64,000 bases of DNA from Armillaria gallica (GCA_037576215.1 JBANDB010000004.1:2542001-2606000), one strand, 5' to 3'. Positions 34,555-47,355 are shown, numbered from the stretch's first letter. Program-made: numbers and translations. The notes: generated by a model not told the origin, from the sequence alone.

Positions 34555-35082
34555 TCAGTATAAGGCCTGACTCTGTTTCTTGCATTCTTGATAGGCGGCT
34601 CTCTCTTGGGGTGCCAGATTGGCAATTCGCTGTTGACATCTAGTAGATCCCACCTTCAATAATGACGATGGTCGACATTGAACAGAGATATCATCGTACT
34701 GTTCATTCCTATCTTTAGCTTTCTCTATGAGAGATTCTGCATTTCTGTAGACCAGTTGAATGTCCATGTCCTTGATATAGGAAAATCACGTACCTATTGT
34801 AATATCTATGCCCCATTAACACTTTGGATGGCATGTTCTTCATCTCCAAAGCCAGTGCCACCAGAACAGGGTCCTTGCTGTCAATGAACTCGTGCCATGC
34901 ACATCTGTTAGAGCCAGGTTGGACTTCAAGAGTGTTTTCTGGTGATGCATCAGGAGAGGTCTGATCCATGGTGGATCGGAGGCAATGGCTGTGGCTATTT
35001 TGGGACTGTTTCCCAAACAGACACATTGCGAATTTGCCATGCTCCAACACAAAGAAAGACGTTCACTGGGCCAATATACCAC
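34555..35082 (-). CDS. Hypothetical minus-strand protein in the KDZ left arm
   Basis: Open minus-strand segments at 35050-34715 and 34767-34555 could be joined by a short intron (GTACGTG...ACAG between ~34793 and 34750). The first has polar sequence with CAWHEFIDSKDPVL...LEMKNMPSK. The second is charged and helical (LIEKAKDRNEQYDD, LAPQERAAYQECK). It lies 315 bp downstream of the TET/JBP stop on the same strand. No family recognised. It could be a third gene or noise. Confidence 0.25.
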
Positions 35083-35396
35083 AGGAGTAAACCTATTAGG
35101 ATGTCAAACAAGCCATCATGTTATGTTCAAACATGCTACATACTTTGAACCTGATGGCTGCATGCAAAGCTACCACCTAAGTTATGGTGTTGAGTCAATT
35201 TCAATGTTGAGTCTAGATTGGATTATGCTTTCGAAAGTCATTTCGCCAGTTTGCATGGACACATTGCTAGATGCATGTGATTTATTGAGCTGTTTATTGA
35301 GCCTACACAGAGTTGCTATATTTCCTTCACTCTCACACAAGCAAATATGAGGACATGCAGATATATATTCTTAGTTGGATGAAATAGGTTTTCATC

Positions 35397-36913
35397 CTAC
35401 TTTCTCAGCTCTTTGAGAGTTGAGAACATCTGCAACCCCATGGACCACTGTTCAGCTCTCCACTTCTTGGCCTCTGCAAGCTCCTCCTCATTGCATTGAT
35501 ACCCATAGTCGACCCAGCAGAACAGACCGCTGGCAGAATACTGGGTGAAAGAGTATTGTTGTTCTCGCTGACCAATGGTGGTGTTGGAATGCTTCAGGAT
35601 GGCAGATGGTATCAGTATGGTTGAGCCTGGGGGGAAATCAATGACTAGTTTCAGGTCCCATAATACAAGGTGACCACTGCATCGAGGGTCAAACTGTCTG
35701 AGGGCTGTGATCACACACCACCCAAATGGCAGGTTGCCAGAGTCAGTGTGCTTGAAACAGATACAGGGGCTGAAGTTGAAGGTTGCGGTGGCGAATATGC
35801 TTTGGATCCAATTAGCTACCAAAGTAAGGTCATGGAGGAGGAGGTTGTGCAGGGAGGTGGCATAGTATCCATAAGTTTTCAGGATCCAGGTAGAAAATGC
35901 CGCTACATCAATTGGCTAATAAGGATCAGCATCTGCTGAAGGGGGGTGGCACTTACAGCTGGCGAATCTGGCCAGGTGAATGAAGGCCAGGGTGTTGATG
36001 AGAGTGAGGAGAGCCGCAGTGTTGGCACTGTTGTGGTGAAGATTTTGTGGATGCTGCATGAGGTGTCAGTGAGTGCATTGTTTCCTGGCTCTGTGAACAT
36101 GTACAGTCTGGCTGCCACTGAAGGAAATGCTGATGCTGAGCACTGGGAACTTGCCATGCCAATGCTTTTGTTGGTCCTCTGAAAATTTGCAGCTCTGACA
36201 CAAGGTCTCGAGAGTATCCACAGCCTTGTGATGGACAGTCTCCCAGCTCAGGTCATCGGGATGCCCTGCCAAGATGCTGATGATGCATCCCTGTTGATTG
36301 ACAACAGGAGTTGGTGTTCTAGTGGTGAGTCAGATTGGCCTAAAGGTAACAACATGACAACTCACTCGCCCTGCCACTCATAGTGGTGGAAGTTGTATTT
36401 CAGGCCTACAAGTTCATCCAGGGTGTGTTGCCGTTTCCAACTCTCCTCCCTCAAGCCAACATATCCCAATGTCATGTGGGGGGTGTTGCCAACATCATAG
36501 TCTGTCATGATAGAGCCAGCAGCATGGACATGTTTGGCTTTGAGGCGGGGATGCATGTTGGTGCCAAAGTCCTTTGCTGCTTCCTGGCACTTTCATTTAC
36601 GATTTTTGCAGCTTTGTCACTTGCTGTGGGTCTGAAGCAATGTAGAGGGTTGTTGGTCTTGGGGTACCTCCAGTGGTGTAGTCGACAGTGGTTGGGTGTG
36701 TGGTGACAGGGTAGGCTCCTCTGGCAATGGGGGATGACTGCTAGGCAGTGACAAGAGTGGCAAGTGGGCATTAAGGAGGTCATAGGTGTTGAGTGACTCA
36801 AGCTCCTCCTCCTCTTCAATGCGAGTGCACAGCAAGGTCTCAAAGTTGAACTCTGGGTCAGGGACTGTGATGATAGGGCCCTCCCATGGAGAAAATATCC
36901 GGTCTGAATGCAT
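35397..36913 (-). pseudogene. TET/JBP-family 2-oxoglutarate/Fe(II) dioxygenase (5-methylcytosine oxidase family), two TGA codons
   Basis: Spliced minus-strand model: exons 36913-36366, 36318-36105, 36053-35957 and 35902-35397, total 1,365 nt = 455 codons with the stop; introns are GT-AG, ~44-54 bp. The last exon carries the catalytic core: HTD (iron ligands H338 and D340), the block NLPFGWCVITAL, GHLVLWDLKLVIDFPPGS, IPSAILKHSNT (third iron ligand H391), and Arg 399 as the likely 2-oxoglutarate contact. This matches the TET/JBP proteins borne by KDZ transposons in mushroom fungi. TET enzymes oxidise 5-methylcytosine to hydroxymethyl and further forms; activity here is inferred. Two in-frame TGA codons (36617-36619 and 36593-36595) lie in a Lys/Arg-rich linker, consistent with CGA-to-TGA decay. 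Splice sites and catalytic residues are otherwise intact. Confidence 0.88.
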
Positions 36914-37477
36914 CTACAGGTGTGCACACACACATGAGCAGGGTGGCCAGCAGCATGGCATAGGTGTGGCATACCTTTCGTGGTGTAAGCTCTCTGAAAA
37001 TTGCACCTGAGGATGTGGACATTAGCTTCAAAGCAGTTGAGGAAAGAGACACCATAGCTTGGCTCCATTCATGAGGCAGTGGCAGTCACTCAATGGGTTC
37101 AAATTCCCAGGCTTGAATATTCAGGTCTCATTGGGCAACTGTAGTTGTGCTGCGGATGGAGACAGGCTAGAATGAAATAGGAACTTGTACCTAGAGCCCA
37201 CCAAACATTTTGATGTGTTTAGGGACTTGTGATCATGTGGTGGCCACTATTGGTAATGGCAGAGAAAATCAAAGTGCGAGATCAAATTGGTTTGCTGATT
37301 CAGTGATTGTACCAGTTTGGATTAGCACGTGATCTGCATGCCTTTCCTCAAGATCAGAAATGGCAAACACATCCAAGTCAGCAGATGGCCTACCGTGGCT
37401 GTCTACAATGATCATGTCAAACTTCCTGAAGACTTTGAGACGATTGTATCCCACAATGCATCAATTTCTTCCTGCAG
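36914..37477. other. Intergenic region between TET/JBP and transposase (divergent)
   Basis: The two genes point away from each other, so this 564-bp interval probably held both promoters. A short minus-strand open segment (37068-36914) could be a TET/JBP leader exon. No clear TATA box seen. Confidence 0.35.
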
Positions 37478-37869
37478 TTGTATGGTCGAGATGCCAAGAT
37501 CTCCTCAAAGGGATGCATGACTTGGGTCATGGGTGATTGTTGGGCTCCAGAGAATGACACGGAAATTTTTCTTGATAAAACCGACACTGGATTTTATGAG
37601 GAGCTGACAGGGGAAGTATACGAGAGTTGGGTCTTTCAGCAGACTAACCCTACTCAGAAAGGGAAGAGGAGCCACACCAAAGTTTCAGTCTGTGTTGGAT
37701 ATGCTGTCTTGTCAATAATGCACTAATCTCCCTCTCAGAAAAGGCCCTATATCGTTTAGAAAACTCTGCACCAAGGCCAGTACCTGGATGATATACTGCA
37801 CCACAAGGGTAGGGGAGACTACCAATGGGAAACGGTGTGTCCTGATTGTGTTGCTCGCTGATGTGCTCG

Positions 37870-39562
37870 GTAATGGGCAGTGCACAAATGAAACTAGTGT
37901 CTAGATCATCAATCTAGATACTAAATCACACACACACACACACACACAATCACCAATATTAAGTTTGAGGGTGAGTATGATAGAAGCACTCGTGGTGTAT
38001 GTAGATTTTGATAATCAATTTGGTTTTGCTTTAAAACAACTTCAATTCAAGTCTAGAAGTGTTTACACAAGATACACTAATCACAATAGCGAGGTATATG
38101 AATGTGGGGGGTTTGTAAGGTATAATTTGAGTGGCTTAGACTTGAAACAACTTTGTCTAGAAGAGCTGGTAAGGCTTTAACTAGGGAAGCTTTAACAATC
38201 GAACAATCAAAGACCTAGAGGGCTACAAAGAGTGTAATTGCTCTGGAGTACACAGACTCAATTACAACACAAGCACACGCACTTGCAACAAAGAACTGAA
38301 GTTCTGCAAAGAGTACACAGACTCTACAAAGAACACACAGGTCCTGGCTTCAAGTACAAGACTTGCAAAGAGTACACAGACTCTAGAGTACACTGACTCA
38401 TTAACTGTTTGAATTTAAAGTGTTCTAGGGCTTATTTCACTTCAACTAGGCAATGTCTTTGGTCTGTGGTCGACTTAGCACATCTAGATCACTTTAGTCA
38501 GTGAGAGAGCATGAGGCCTTTGTATGCAGAGCAGTTCAATTAACTAGCAAGGTGCAAACATGGAGATGACTCTTCTTCCTACTTAGTTCTTCTAGATTAC
38601 TTATAGCTGCCCTTTTGGGGTTGACTTGGTAAACTTAATTCACTTCAGTCGAGGATATGCAATTAAACCAGTGATTGATTAGGTAGCTATAAGGCTACTA
38701 GCACAAACGCGGGGGAATGCTTTCCTGCCATTATGTATCTAGTTGCTGCTAATTTATATGATTTCTAGCCTAGATATAGGAGCTTGTATCTAAAAGTAAT
38801 TATGGTATGAGCTCTGGATATCAATACAAATGATGAGTAATTAATTTATAAGTATTGTGCCATTCCGAGGTTTCTATTCAGTTGAGCAGAATGACTAGTA
38901 GTCATTCTATTGCCGAGGAGTGCCCTACTGGTCTGTAGGAACCCCTCACTTCTCCTTCATGCCTTGCTGCATGGATCCCTATTCAATACTATGGCTTGCG
39001 CAGTATTTTGAGGATGTAACCACTGATTGTGATTGATCGTCAGACCGAGATTGTATTGCTTCAATCAGTATGCAATCTTAATTAGCTATCTCAGTGCCAA
39101 GCATCAGTTATTCAGTTATTCCTAGGTTTAGTCATGTTCTAGACTAAGTTCATTTCACTGTGTGTATCATTGTGGACTTAGCAATCCTCTTCTAGGTTTA
39201 TTCAAGTCGTTGAGATGACGAGTCATCTAGTCCTTCTGTGTTCTGCTTTTATTGTTTGTATCTCATCTCAATGTGTCCCTTGGTTCTGACTGTAAATAGT
39301 CTTGTTTTGGGCAGGGAATAGCATTCAATGTTGAAGGCTTATAGAGTTGACTCATCTAGATGTCACTTCTAAGTCCGTTCTGACACTGTACTGCTCACTA
39401 TCTTATGTAGTATACTAGCTATCAGTGTAAAGCCTTCACTATAGCTCTCTGTACTGCTTGTAGACTGTGCTATTTGATAGAAAATCGCAAAATCTACAGG
39501 TAGCCTGATACCAAGCATATCATCGCTCAAGGGATGGCTTGAGCATGTTAGGGGTTCCAACA
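37870..39562 (-). repeat. Probable copia-type LTR insertion in the KDZ transposase
   Basis: The right edge is sharp: on the minus strand the sequence begins TGTTGGAACCCCTAACATGC at 39562, a copia LTR-like start, and transposase coding resumes at 39563. The left edge (37865-37905) is not resolved; no clear target duplication found. It contains a (CA)n run (37928-37949) and three copies of GAGTACACAGACTC at 38246, 38311 and 38370. Confidence 0.5.
37928..37949 (+). repeat. (CA)n microsatellite
   Basis: About eleven uninterrupted CA units (ATCACACACA...ACAATC). Direct reading. Confidence 0.85.
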
Positions 39563-40168
39563 TATCGATGCCGTGACTGCTTCCTCAACGATTTGACCTG
39601 TAAATCGTGCTGTGTGTGGTGCCATCGCTGCGAACCCTTGCATAGGATTGAGGTGAGTAATACCTTCATTTATGAGGAATAATTCAGCTAATACTCCCAG
39701 TGTTGGAATGGAGAGCGGTTCGAATGTTCAAGTTTGAAGGATATCAGTCTTCGTGTGCAGCTGAATCATACCAGCATGCGATGTCACCTACCAGTACCCA
39801 GTCATCAAGAGTTCAAGGTGTTGCATGGGAACAGCATACATCAGTAGCACTCAACTACTGCAGATGCAAGAGACAGCTGCCCAAGCATGTGCAGCTACTT
39901 CGCAGAGGCTGGTTTCCTGCAAGCCAGCATGTACCTTGAACTGCCGCCAGCTTCCAATTGCTGGAGTCCCTTCACTTGCTTTCCCTGTGTGTGAAGACAC
40001 CTCTATACAACTTCTATTGAATGCTGGAGAAACTGACCACAAATACTGGAATTGACATGCCCAAGTCATGCAACAAAGCACTTATGCATATGCTTCTACA
40101 ATGGTGCCATCTGAAGATGCTCAAGCGAGGTGAGAGGGGTCATGTGGAGAATGGTGTAGAGACTATGC

Positions 40169-41051
40169 TGTGCTGCACCACATCTATGTGTGCACCAAAT
40201 TTTAGCTTTCACCTTGATACAGTGACTAGGTGCTATGCTACAGCAACTTTCGCTCACTGCTCCTCCATTGCACTTTCTTACTGTTCAAAAACAGAATTCC
40301 TGCAGAATCTGCCTGGGCATCCACCTATCTGCTTTGCATCCACCAAGTGATACATCGTCTGCCTGGCCATATGCTATCCACCATGAAACCACCTTGTTTC
40401 ATGGGAATTTGACTAGCCTAGGCTCCAGGAGCTGACAGCTATCAACCTGAAGTGCCTGCGCCAGTGGATGGCAGAAGGATCATCCTTGAAAGAGCAGACA
40501 AATTGGCTGACAGTGGATAGCCATATATGGCTATTCTCAAACCAGACCAGATGAGGAAGGTGTTGCAGAGTGCACTCGATGACGCTGGAGTAGCTCGCAC
40601 AGCTGATTTCAGTGTGACAGCTCATGTCAAATACCAGCTTTGAAGGTAAATTCAGGGCTATCAGAGCGGGCAGGTGTGGAAGCGGGGGCTGGATTCGGAT
40701 CTGCTACTATATAAGCATGCATAATGTACTTAGAAAAACAGTTAATCTCACTTGCTCATAGCACACTAAAGGAATAAATTCCGCTACTCTCTTAAGCATA
40801 TCTAGCTGCCTCTGAGCCTAGCATTGCAAATAGATTTTCAGGAATTCCCCTTTTCTCTCACTATCTTCACACAACCACTCTCAGTTCAGCATCCTAAGCA
40901 GACACTTGGACTACTTCTTTCTATTGTATCCACAGATGGAGCGGATTCTATCAGATCCCTTCAGAGCAGGTGGTAACCCTCCTTGCATATACAAAAGATC
41001 TTGCAGATGCAGATGCAACTTTCTCTTACCAGAGAGTTTGCTAGCCTTACA
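40169..41051 (+). repeat. 5' LTR of Ty3-2 (883 bp)
   Basis: TGTGCTGCACC...CCTTACA, the same length as the 3' LTR at 58024. Differences between the two are mostly transitions at CpG-derived sites (e.g. near 40350, CGTCTG versus CATCCA). TATA-like ACTATATAAGC near 40708. Confidence 0.93.
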
Positions 41052-41053
41052 AG

Positions 41054-41070
41054 TGGAGCCCACCGCAAGG
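41054..41070 (+). other. Primer binding site of Ty3-2
   Basis: TGGAGCCCACCGCAAGG starts two bases after the 5' LTR. PBSs of Ty3 elements start with TGG, complementary to the CCA end of a tRNA. The tRNA species was not identified. Confidence 0.6.
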
Positions 41071-41132
41071 GAGGTTAAACCACAATTGCTAGTAGAAAAA
41101 GTACCCTTTGTCCCACCACACGACGTCTAGAA

Positions 41133-43550
41133 GTGGAAGCACTATGGACTATTGCTCGAGCCGCCACAGGCAATAGGATTTCAGATGAAGAAGATCTCTT
41201 TGACCTTGTTCCCGACAACAAACCACATCACTTCCACTTGGATTCATCCTTCACCTCAGCTTACGAGCAGGAGTTAAGGGCTATCCTTGAATCACCACTA
41301 TCATCCTTATCACCTTCACCCATAGCCAGTCTGCTACTGGGACCATCAACCTGCCCGAGGTCTAGCTCAGACCCACAGGCATATGCATTGGATCCACCTG
41401 ATCCAGACCTATTCAGAACCTGGTCGGATGAGCAGGAAGATCCAAGTCTACCACCCACACCAACACTTTTCCCTATCGACAAGACCTTTCATTCGTCAAG
41501 AAACAGATGAATTCATTTTCATTTCAACATGGCAGGTCAACAACAAGCACCAGTGCAGAACCAGCAATTACCTATCAGAGGATCTGGAAAAGCACCTAAC
41601 TGGGGCTGGAAAGGACCTGAAGACTTGATAACCCTACCCATCTTCTTTGATGAAGTAAAGCAGACATGCGAGAGCATAGGACAACAGACAGATTGGGAAT
41701 ACATACAAGCTGCCATCCTATATGCAGACCTGACAGCTGCTGATCTATGGTGAAGGCTATCACAAGCCAACCCAGCCAACCAAGCGATAGCAACATGGGA
41801 TGCATTCAAGGAGGAGTGCTATGGGTTCTACCCAAAATCTAATGAGACCCGCCAATACATGCCCACTCATCTAGAAGAAGCAGCTAGGATCCTTAGAGCC
41901 TCTCCGATCTCAACACTGGACGAGTTCAGCCGCTTCAACAGATACATCCAAAATATCGGATTGGATGTCACAGCAGGGACAAGTCTGCTCATGTCAAAAC
42001 ACAAGTACATGCGGATATACATCTCTGCCATTCATCCCATGCTATGAATGATGATAGACCAACAGCTAGCTGTTCTCTTCCCAAACCAGAACCCAGCAGA
42101 ACCCTTCCCTGTGGAAGAGGTTAGGAAGGCAGCCAAGTACGCACTGGAAAGCTATAGGTCTCCATACATAAACCCTGCACCAGCATTCTCACCATATGCA
42201 GGTGTTGAGCAGCAAGCTCCAGCACCTGCTCTGCAATACGCTCAGCTGCCAGGAGTAGCTCCACTTCTGCCATATGGGCAACAACAGATGATGATGCCAG
42301 GAGGAAGCATATCAGACATGATAGACCAACTATCCAAGGCAACCGCAGCAGGTCTGCCTCTCACATACTACAACCCTTATGGGTTCCCCTCGTACTCTCC
42401 TCAGCTGCAAGCAGTGGCTCCCCAGGTTGTACAACAGCAAACGATCACCCAACCAGTGGAAGCCACCATGAAAATGGAATCTTCAATGGAAGAGTGGCTC
42501 CTAGCTGCGATTCAGAAGCTAGTCAACAAAGGCAGAGCCAACAAGAGGTGCGGATATGATGGTTGCGAGATTGGATACAAGGACTGCTTGGCAAAGAAAG
42601 CAGATATGGAGAAAAATCTCATCAAGTTCGACAATATCAAGCAGAAGCTGGTAATGCCAGATGGGTCCAAGCTATCCAAAGGATCTGGATATCTTAGGCC
42701 AAGGGTAGACAAGTGGCATGAAGATTGACAAAGCGCATCAGCCACGATCAACATGATAGCCACCCAGCATGGGTATGGTGTACCAGCTAGTGTCGTGTAT
42801 CTTCAAGGCTTCGGTCCCAAAGCAGGGAATACTACCACTTTCACCACCATCACACCATTGCAGCTCACAAGCTTGTATGAGAAGCACGCCAAGGTGCATG
42901 TGAAGATAGTGAGAGAAAAGGGGAATTCCTGAAAATCTGTTTGCAATGCTAGGCTCAGAGGCGGCTAGATATGCTTAGGAGAGTAGCAGACGATGAAGAG
43001 GAAAAAGAGGTCCCAACCATCAAGGTCCTTGAGCAGATCCTCCAAGAACAGGTCAAAGCCAAGAAGGATGGTAGACTGCCAGGCAAAAGGCCAGGGAATC
43101 CTTTTAAGAAAGTGGAGGTAGTAATACCATCTGCTGGGGCCAACCAGCCATCTGCCACAGTACCCACCCTCGACTGAACCACCTGTCAAGGAACCCACTC
43201 CAGCACCAGATGCATCTGCTAAAGCAGGGGCACAATCCGCTGATGCAAAGAAGGATCATCAGCGACAGTACAAGCATACTGCTCCTATCATAAAGTCTGA
43301 GACCACAGAAGATCTCTACAACCGTGTGCTAGATTCCAAGGTCGAAGTCTCCATCAAGGAATTATGTGAAGAGAGCCCAGGAATCCACAACAAGCTTAAA
43401 GAAGCTTTGACCAACCAAAAAGTACCTGTAGAAGGCAGAAAATCAGGAGCAGCCACTGTCAGACATGACCAGCTGCTCATCATGCATCTCCAAACTGGAC
43501 AACACATGCATATAGTGGTACACCGCAGTTCTGACCAGATGTCAGTCTGA
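41133..43550 (+). pseudogene. Ty3-2 gag
   Basis: One frame runs from 41133 to ~42931, broken only by TGA codons at 41508, 41751, 42045, 42726 and 42930. It starts with an acidic N-terminal part (MEALWTIARAATG; DEEDLFDLV), then the Gag core (MAGQQQAP..., DEVKQTCESIGQQTDWEYI, LSTLDEFSRFNRYI-like), a Pro/Gln/Tyr-rich spacer and a Cys-rich block CGYDGCEIGYKDC that may replace the zinc knuckle. After ~42935 frame-shifted pieces (42971-43177, 43326-43550) continue a charged region. Gag forms the retrotransposon particle. The five TGA-only stops suggest decay by CpG transitions at Arg codons rather than random mutation. Confidence 0.8.
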
Positions 43551-44999
43551 GGCTAAGGAAACGATCAAACAGGCGCATCGGAGATATGGTGTAATGGCCT
43601 CGCACTGATGTCGTGGCGCCGTTAGGATTGAACTCGGAAAATGATCAAGCAATGGACAGATCATTTTCCAACGTCGGCGGCTAGATTGTCATAATGACAT
43701 TGTCCTCGGTTGCTTTATTCATGTTGGTACTTGTATGTTAGCATGATATTCCAACAACCTTGAAATAATGTTCGGACTGTGATGCTCTGACACATTAAAT
43801 CCCCCACAATGATGTGGCCTGGTGGCTGTCTCGAGCTTGCTAGGGCCACCGGCTGGTATGTTATTGATATTTCTCTCATCTCTGTTTATCGTTACTTTGC
43901 CCAATGAATATGCTTAATTGCTTATTATTGTATCTGGTCAGAATGGTGGTGTACATATAATATATATTCATTTCAACGCAGGCTTTGAGAAGCAGACGCA
44001 GAATCATTAGGGAACAGTGAGGAAGCAAGCATACACTAGAACGGAATTGGAGATAACTACGATAGGAGCTGAGAACGGACGATAACAAGAGAACATATGA
44101 CCGGGTGTTAGAAATTATTCTTCGAAGTCTCTAAGATTGAACTGAGAATAGGACCTGAGCGCCTGAGCCTTGACAGTAAAGATACACACCTTCAATCCCA
44201 ACGATATCCCATTCTCACTGGCAGTCTTTCACATTCCTTGCCACATAACGGTCCGCCACTTGCACATCACTGTTGAGATGATTGTGAAGAGTCAGTCAAG
44301 ACTCTAGAGAGCGAGAATAGGAAACGCACATCGCAAGACTCGTTGCCATCAAATTGGAACCAGGGCTTTCGTAGGTTGCTAGTTGGGTCTGTCTGATTCT
44401 GTGGGTGGCAGTTAATGTTCTTCACCGGGATTGCTTAATGGTGAAAATAAAATGAGGGGATATTCCTGGAAGAATGACCTTCGGGAGTAACAGAGGGTTT
44501 ATTCATGATGCATCGGTAGCGAGAGCGAAAATCAAGATGGTTGGGTGAGCAGGCACCAGCACATATAGGAAGAGGAACAATCTCCTCAATCACAAGTGCT
44601 TGGGTGTGGAGAGAAGAAAATGAACATGAAGAGGAGGATGGTGAAAGAGTGAAAGACTCGCAGTGGCACGGGTGACGGCATCGAACAGCTGTGACCATCA
44701 TGGTATGTGATGGCAGATGCTCTGAGCTTTCGAGAATCTGATTCTAAGTCAACGGTTGAAAATCGAAATAAGTCAAAAATCTAATGGTCTAGAGATGATC
44801 TGACAGTAAACATATAACCCGAACATCAGGGTAGAAAAGGACAAGGCAAGCAAAGACCACAATGCTCAAGAGTGCATTGCCATGACATTGAACTGAGCAC
44901 TTTGATGACATCAGATGAAGGCTAACCTCTGGACCTCAATTCGGTGTCTTGCTCTGATGTCACTTTGACCAGGACCAAAGAAACATTAAGTTGATGTTT
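43551..44999 (+). other. Unassigned 1.45-kb segment between gag and protease of Ty3-2
   Basis: No convincing coding region. It may be a nested insertion, but I found no clear terminal repeats or duplication. A tRNA-like pattern near 43590-43650 was considered and rejected. Confidence 0.35.
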
Positions 45000-46164
45000 C
45001 TACAACCAAGATACATCATCTACTCTTGGCCTTGTCGCATCATTTTCCTCTAACATTGCGACGTCAAAACTTTGGATTTGTGGTGTAGCAGATGAAGCAG
45101 GAGGCTTAAGGGCTTTAACACTGGTTATTGATGGTCTACACGAAGTAGAGTCAGTACTGGATGAAGGTTCACAAGTTGTAGCAATGTCCGCTGCTGTATG
45201 GCGCCAGTGTGGAACGCCTCTGGATCCATCCATCAAGATAGCGCTCACAAGCACGAATGGAGAAACTGGATGGTTCCTTGGCCTTTGCAGGAACATACCC
45301 TTCAACTTCAAAGGGTTAGAAGTGCTTCTTCAAGTACATGTGGTGGAACACACCGTGTATGATGTCTTACTAGGACGACCATTCTCTATGCTCTGCGAAA
45401 CCAAGATAGACAACTGAGCTAACGGAGAACAAATCCTCACCATTCGTGATCCTAACACTGGGATGGAAACAGTAATTCCTACTCATGAAAGAGGAAAGCT
45501 GCTCTTCTCTTGGCCACATGGACACACCAGCTTAGACCCACATATTCATGAGCCACGTCCACCCTATGACCCACATGCAAATTTTCCTTAAGTGAGGACC
45601 TATTTTCTGCTCAAGGTGAATTGGGACTCTCAATAACAGTCAAAAAACTACCATCGGATTTCTCTTTACGGACACACTCGCTCATACCCACTGCAGATGG
45701 CTCAACTGCTCATATAGATGTGACATCTATACCTGGATATGCCATTTCCATCAATGCTATAACAGAAAACCAGGTCAAGCATATGGATGGCCTGGATCTG
45801 TCCCAGCCTTACATTAGAAATGCTAGGGAAATAGCAAACAACCAATATGGCACTGCTCTATGCACTCTCTCTTCTTTCGCATCTGCCCCTGCGGATTTCT
45901 CTCAATCCACAAGCAGACCTAATGATTCATCAATTCCTACTTCAATTCCATCTTTCTCGATCCTACAGTATGTTGACCAGCCTCATGAACTTTTACTCAT
46001 GGAACTGTTTGACACAGACAGCATACACAGTGGTGATGAACCTATGGTCTCCTGCGGGCAGAAAACACAAGACCTGTAACGGCAAGTGTAGTCAAACACA
46101 GAATCTGAAGGCAGGTTCTAGTGAGTCTAGTCTTGCACCTCCGTGCGATGACTGTAGCTTCCTG
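45000..46164 (+). pseudogene. Ty3-2 protease-like region and pro-pol linker
   Basis: At 45184-45417 the protein ends with VVEHTVYDVLLGRPFSML, matching the C-terminal part of Ty3-type retropepsins (the strand around I/LLGRP). The expected DTG/DSG active site upstream is not clear. A second open stretch, 45621-46079, is polar Ser/Thr/Pro-rich linker, ending in TAA. The interval up to the solo LTR (46169) has several stops and is not coding. Aspartic protease would cleave the polyprotein. Decayed. Confidence 0.55.
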
Positions 46165-46168
46165 GTGG

Positions 46169-47355
46169 TGTAGTGACATGTTGCTACACTTTGTTATGAT
46201 TCTCTGAAGGGCTGTTCAGAGGCTCAAGGTATGTATGCGAACTTTCCTGGAAGGGAAGAGATACATAAACGTGGATGTATGCTGAGCGGGGGCGACCTAG
46301 ATGCCGCACGAACTATGTGGGGTTGGAATCCTGGCTATGGTTCCAGTAAAATCTATTTTCCTATGCTCGCATGCTTTCTTTAGAGAAACGCAGAGATGGA
46401 GCTGGCTTATCTAGAGAAACTCGAATTAGTATCATTCCTAACTTATAGGAACAGTATGCTGTCAGTGTTAGAGACTAAAGTTCGGAATCCTAGCTATGAA
46501 TTACCCTTTGAAGTCTTCAGGTATGCAAATTTATGACAGGAGGATGACAAACAAGGTAGTCTTTATATGATACCCTTGCTTGTGTTTTGGACGAGAGGAC
46601 GTGAATCAAGTTATTTAACACTTGGTAGCTAGCGAGTTTGGAGAAAACTTTGCAAAGTGTTATATCTCTAAGAACGTAGAGATATTAACTTTAATTCACA
46701 TGTATTGGGTGGTATGTGTGGTGTATGTATCCTCTATGGAGAACTGTCCCTCTCTATCTACCGTCCATCAGTTTTTATACTACAGAGTTGTACTTGCTAA
46801 GTAAGCAAACTTTTACCTTGGCTTGATAACTACAGTACATGATTTGTGAGTGTAGCAAACTATTTGTAACCATAGTTCACTATACCGTGTGCTACTCTAC
46901 TGTGCATACTTATTAAAAGTTTGCGTAGCCTAATAAAGCTACAGAAGGTTTACTAATTTACTTACTACTTACTCAGCTGCAGTTAATGGCTCACTAATCT
47001 CTACTATATCTCTAAGCTGTAAAGGCATATCCATATGGCCTCTTGAGAATCTATAGCTATGCATAGCCTATGCATAGTTAAACCACATGACCGTATGGCT
47101 CTGTCCATGCGCAAAGGCCTAGAATAATGATGCGTGTCTAATTTACTGTGGAATGATTGGCAATCAATGTGCCTGAAGGCACAATGACTCATGGATATCG
47201 AAGTGAAAGTTCATGTAGAGTGGGAGATTTAATATGATTCGACCTGGGCTGGACTTGCAACGTTTGGTTTAATGAAAAGCTGCATAAGGGAGATATGCGA
47301 TAAATTGTAGGTTGTGTCCACGATTTCAGAGTGCACAGAGTCTTGAGGCTCATCA
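46169..47355 (-). repeat. Solo LTR (1,187 bp) inside Ty3-2, target duplication GTGG
   Basis: On the minus strand it starts TGATGAGCCTCAAGACTCTG at 47355 and ends ...CATGTCACTACA at 46169. It is flanked by GTGG at 46165-46168 and 47356-47359. It is related at its start and at its TATA region (GTATAAAAACTG, ~46770) to the TGATGAGCC family but is ~500 bp shorter, so it is a sister subfamily. Confidence 0.82.

Larger units (their letters stand above)
37478..40168 (+). pseudogene. KDZ transposase, 5' half (N-terminal Cys cluster), interrupted by an LTR-like insertion
   Basis: Exons on the plus strand: 37478-~37692, then a 45-bp intron ending CCCTCTCAG at 37737, then KRPYIV...KTLHQGQYLDDILHHKGRGDY and CPDC to ~37865. 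After the insertion, 39563 resumes YRCRDCF...CKSCC...CEPLHRIE, the cysteine cluster typical of KDZ transposases. An intron (39653-39698) follows, then CWNGERFE, LRVQLNHTSM and VALNYCRC...QLLRRGWFPAS, up to LQWCHLKMLKRGERGH...GVETM at 40168. TAG codons occur at 37763 (a Trp position in relatives) and near 39838. The frame continues exactly at 58907 after Ty3-2 is removed. Transposase acts on the terminal inverted repeats. This copy is dead. Confidence 0.82.

Noticed and set aside
36505..37068. 187-aa minus-strand frame overlapping the first TET/JBP exon
   Set aside because: It is His/Cys/Ser-biased and lies in another frame; the chosen frame joins to the catalytic exons with correct phase.
38221..38390. 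Possible CRISPR-like or satellite array (GAGTACACAGACTC repeats)
   Set aside because: Only three copies at unequal spacing in a eukaryotic transposon; treated as internal repeats of an LTR-like insertion.
43590..43650. tRNA-like pattern with A-box and weak B-box resemblance
   Set aside because: The B box matches only about 7 of 11 positions, and no cloverleaf with a 7-bp acceptor stem can be drawn.
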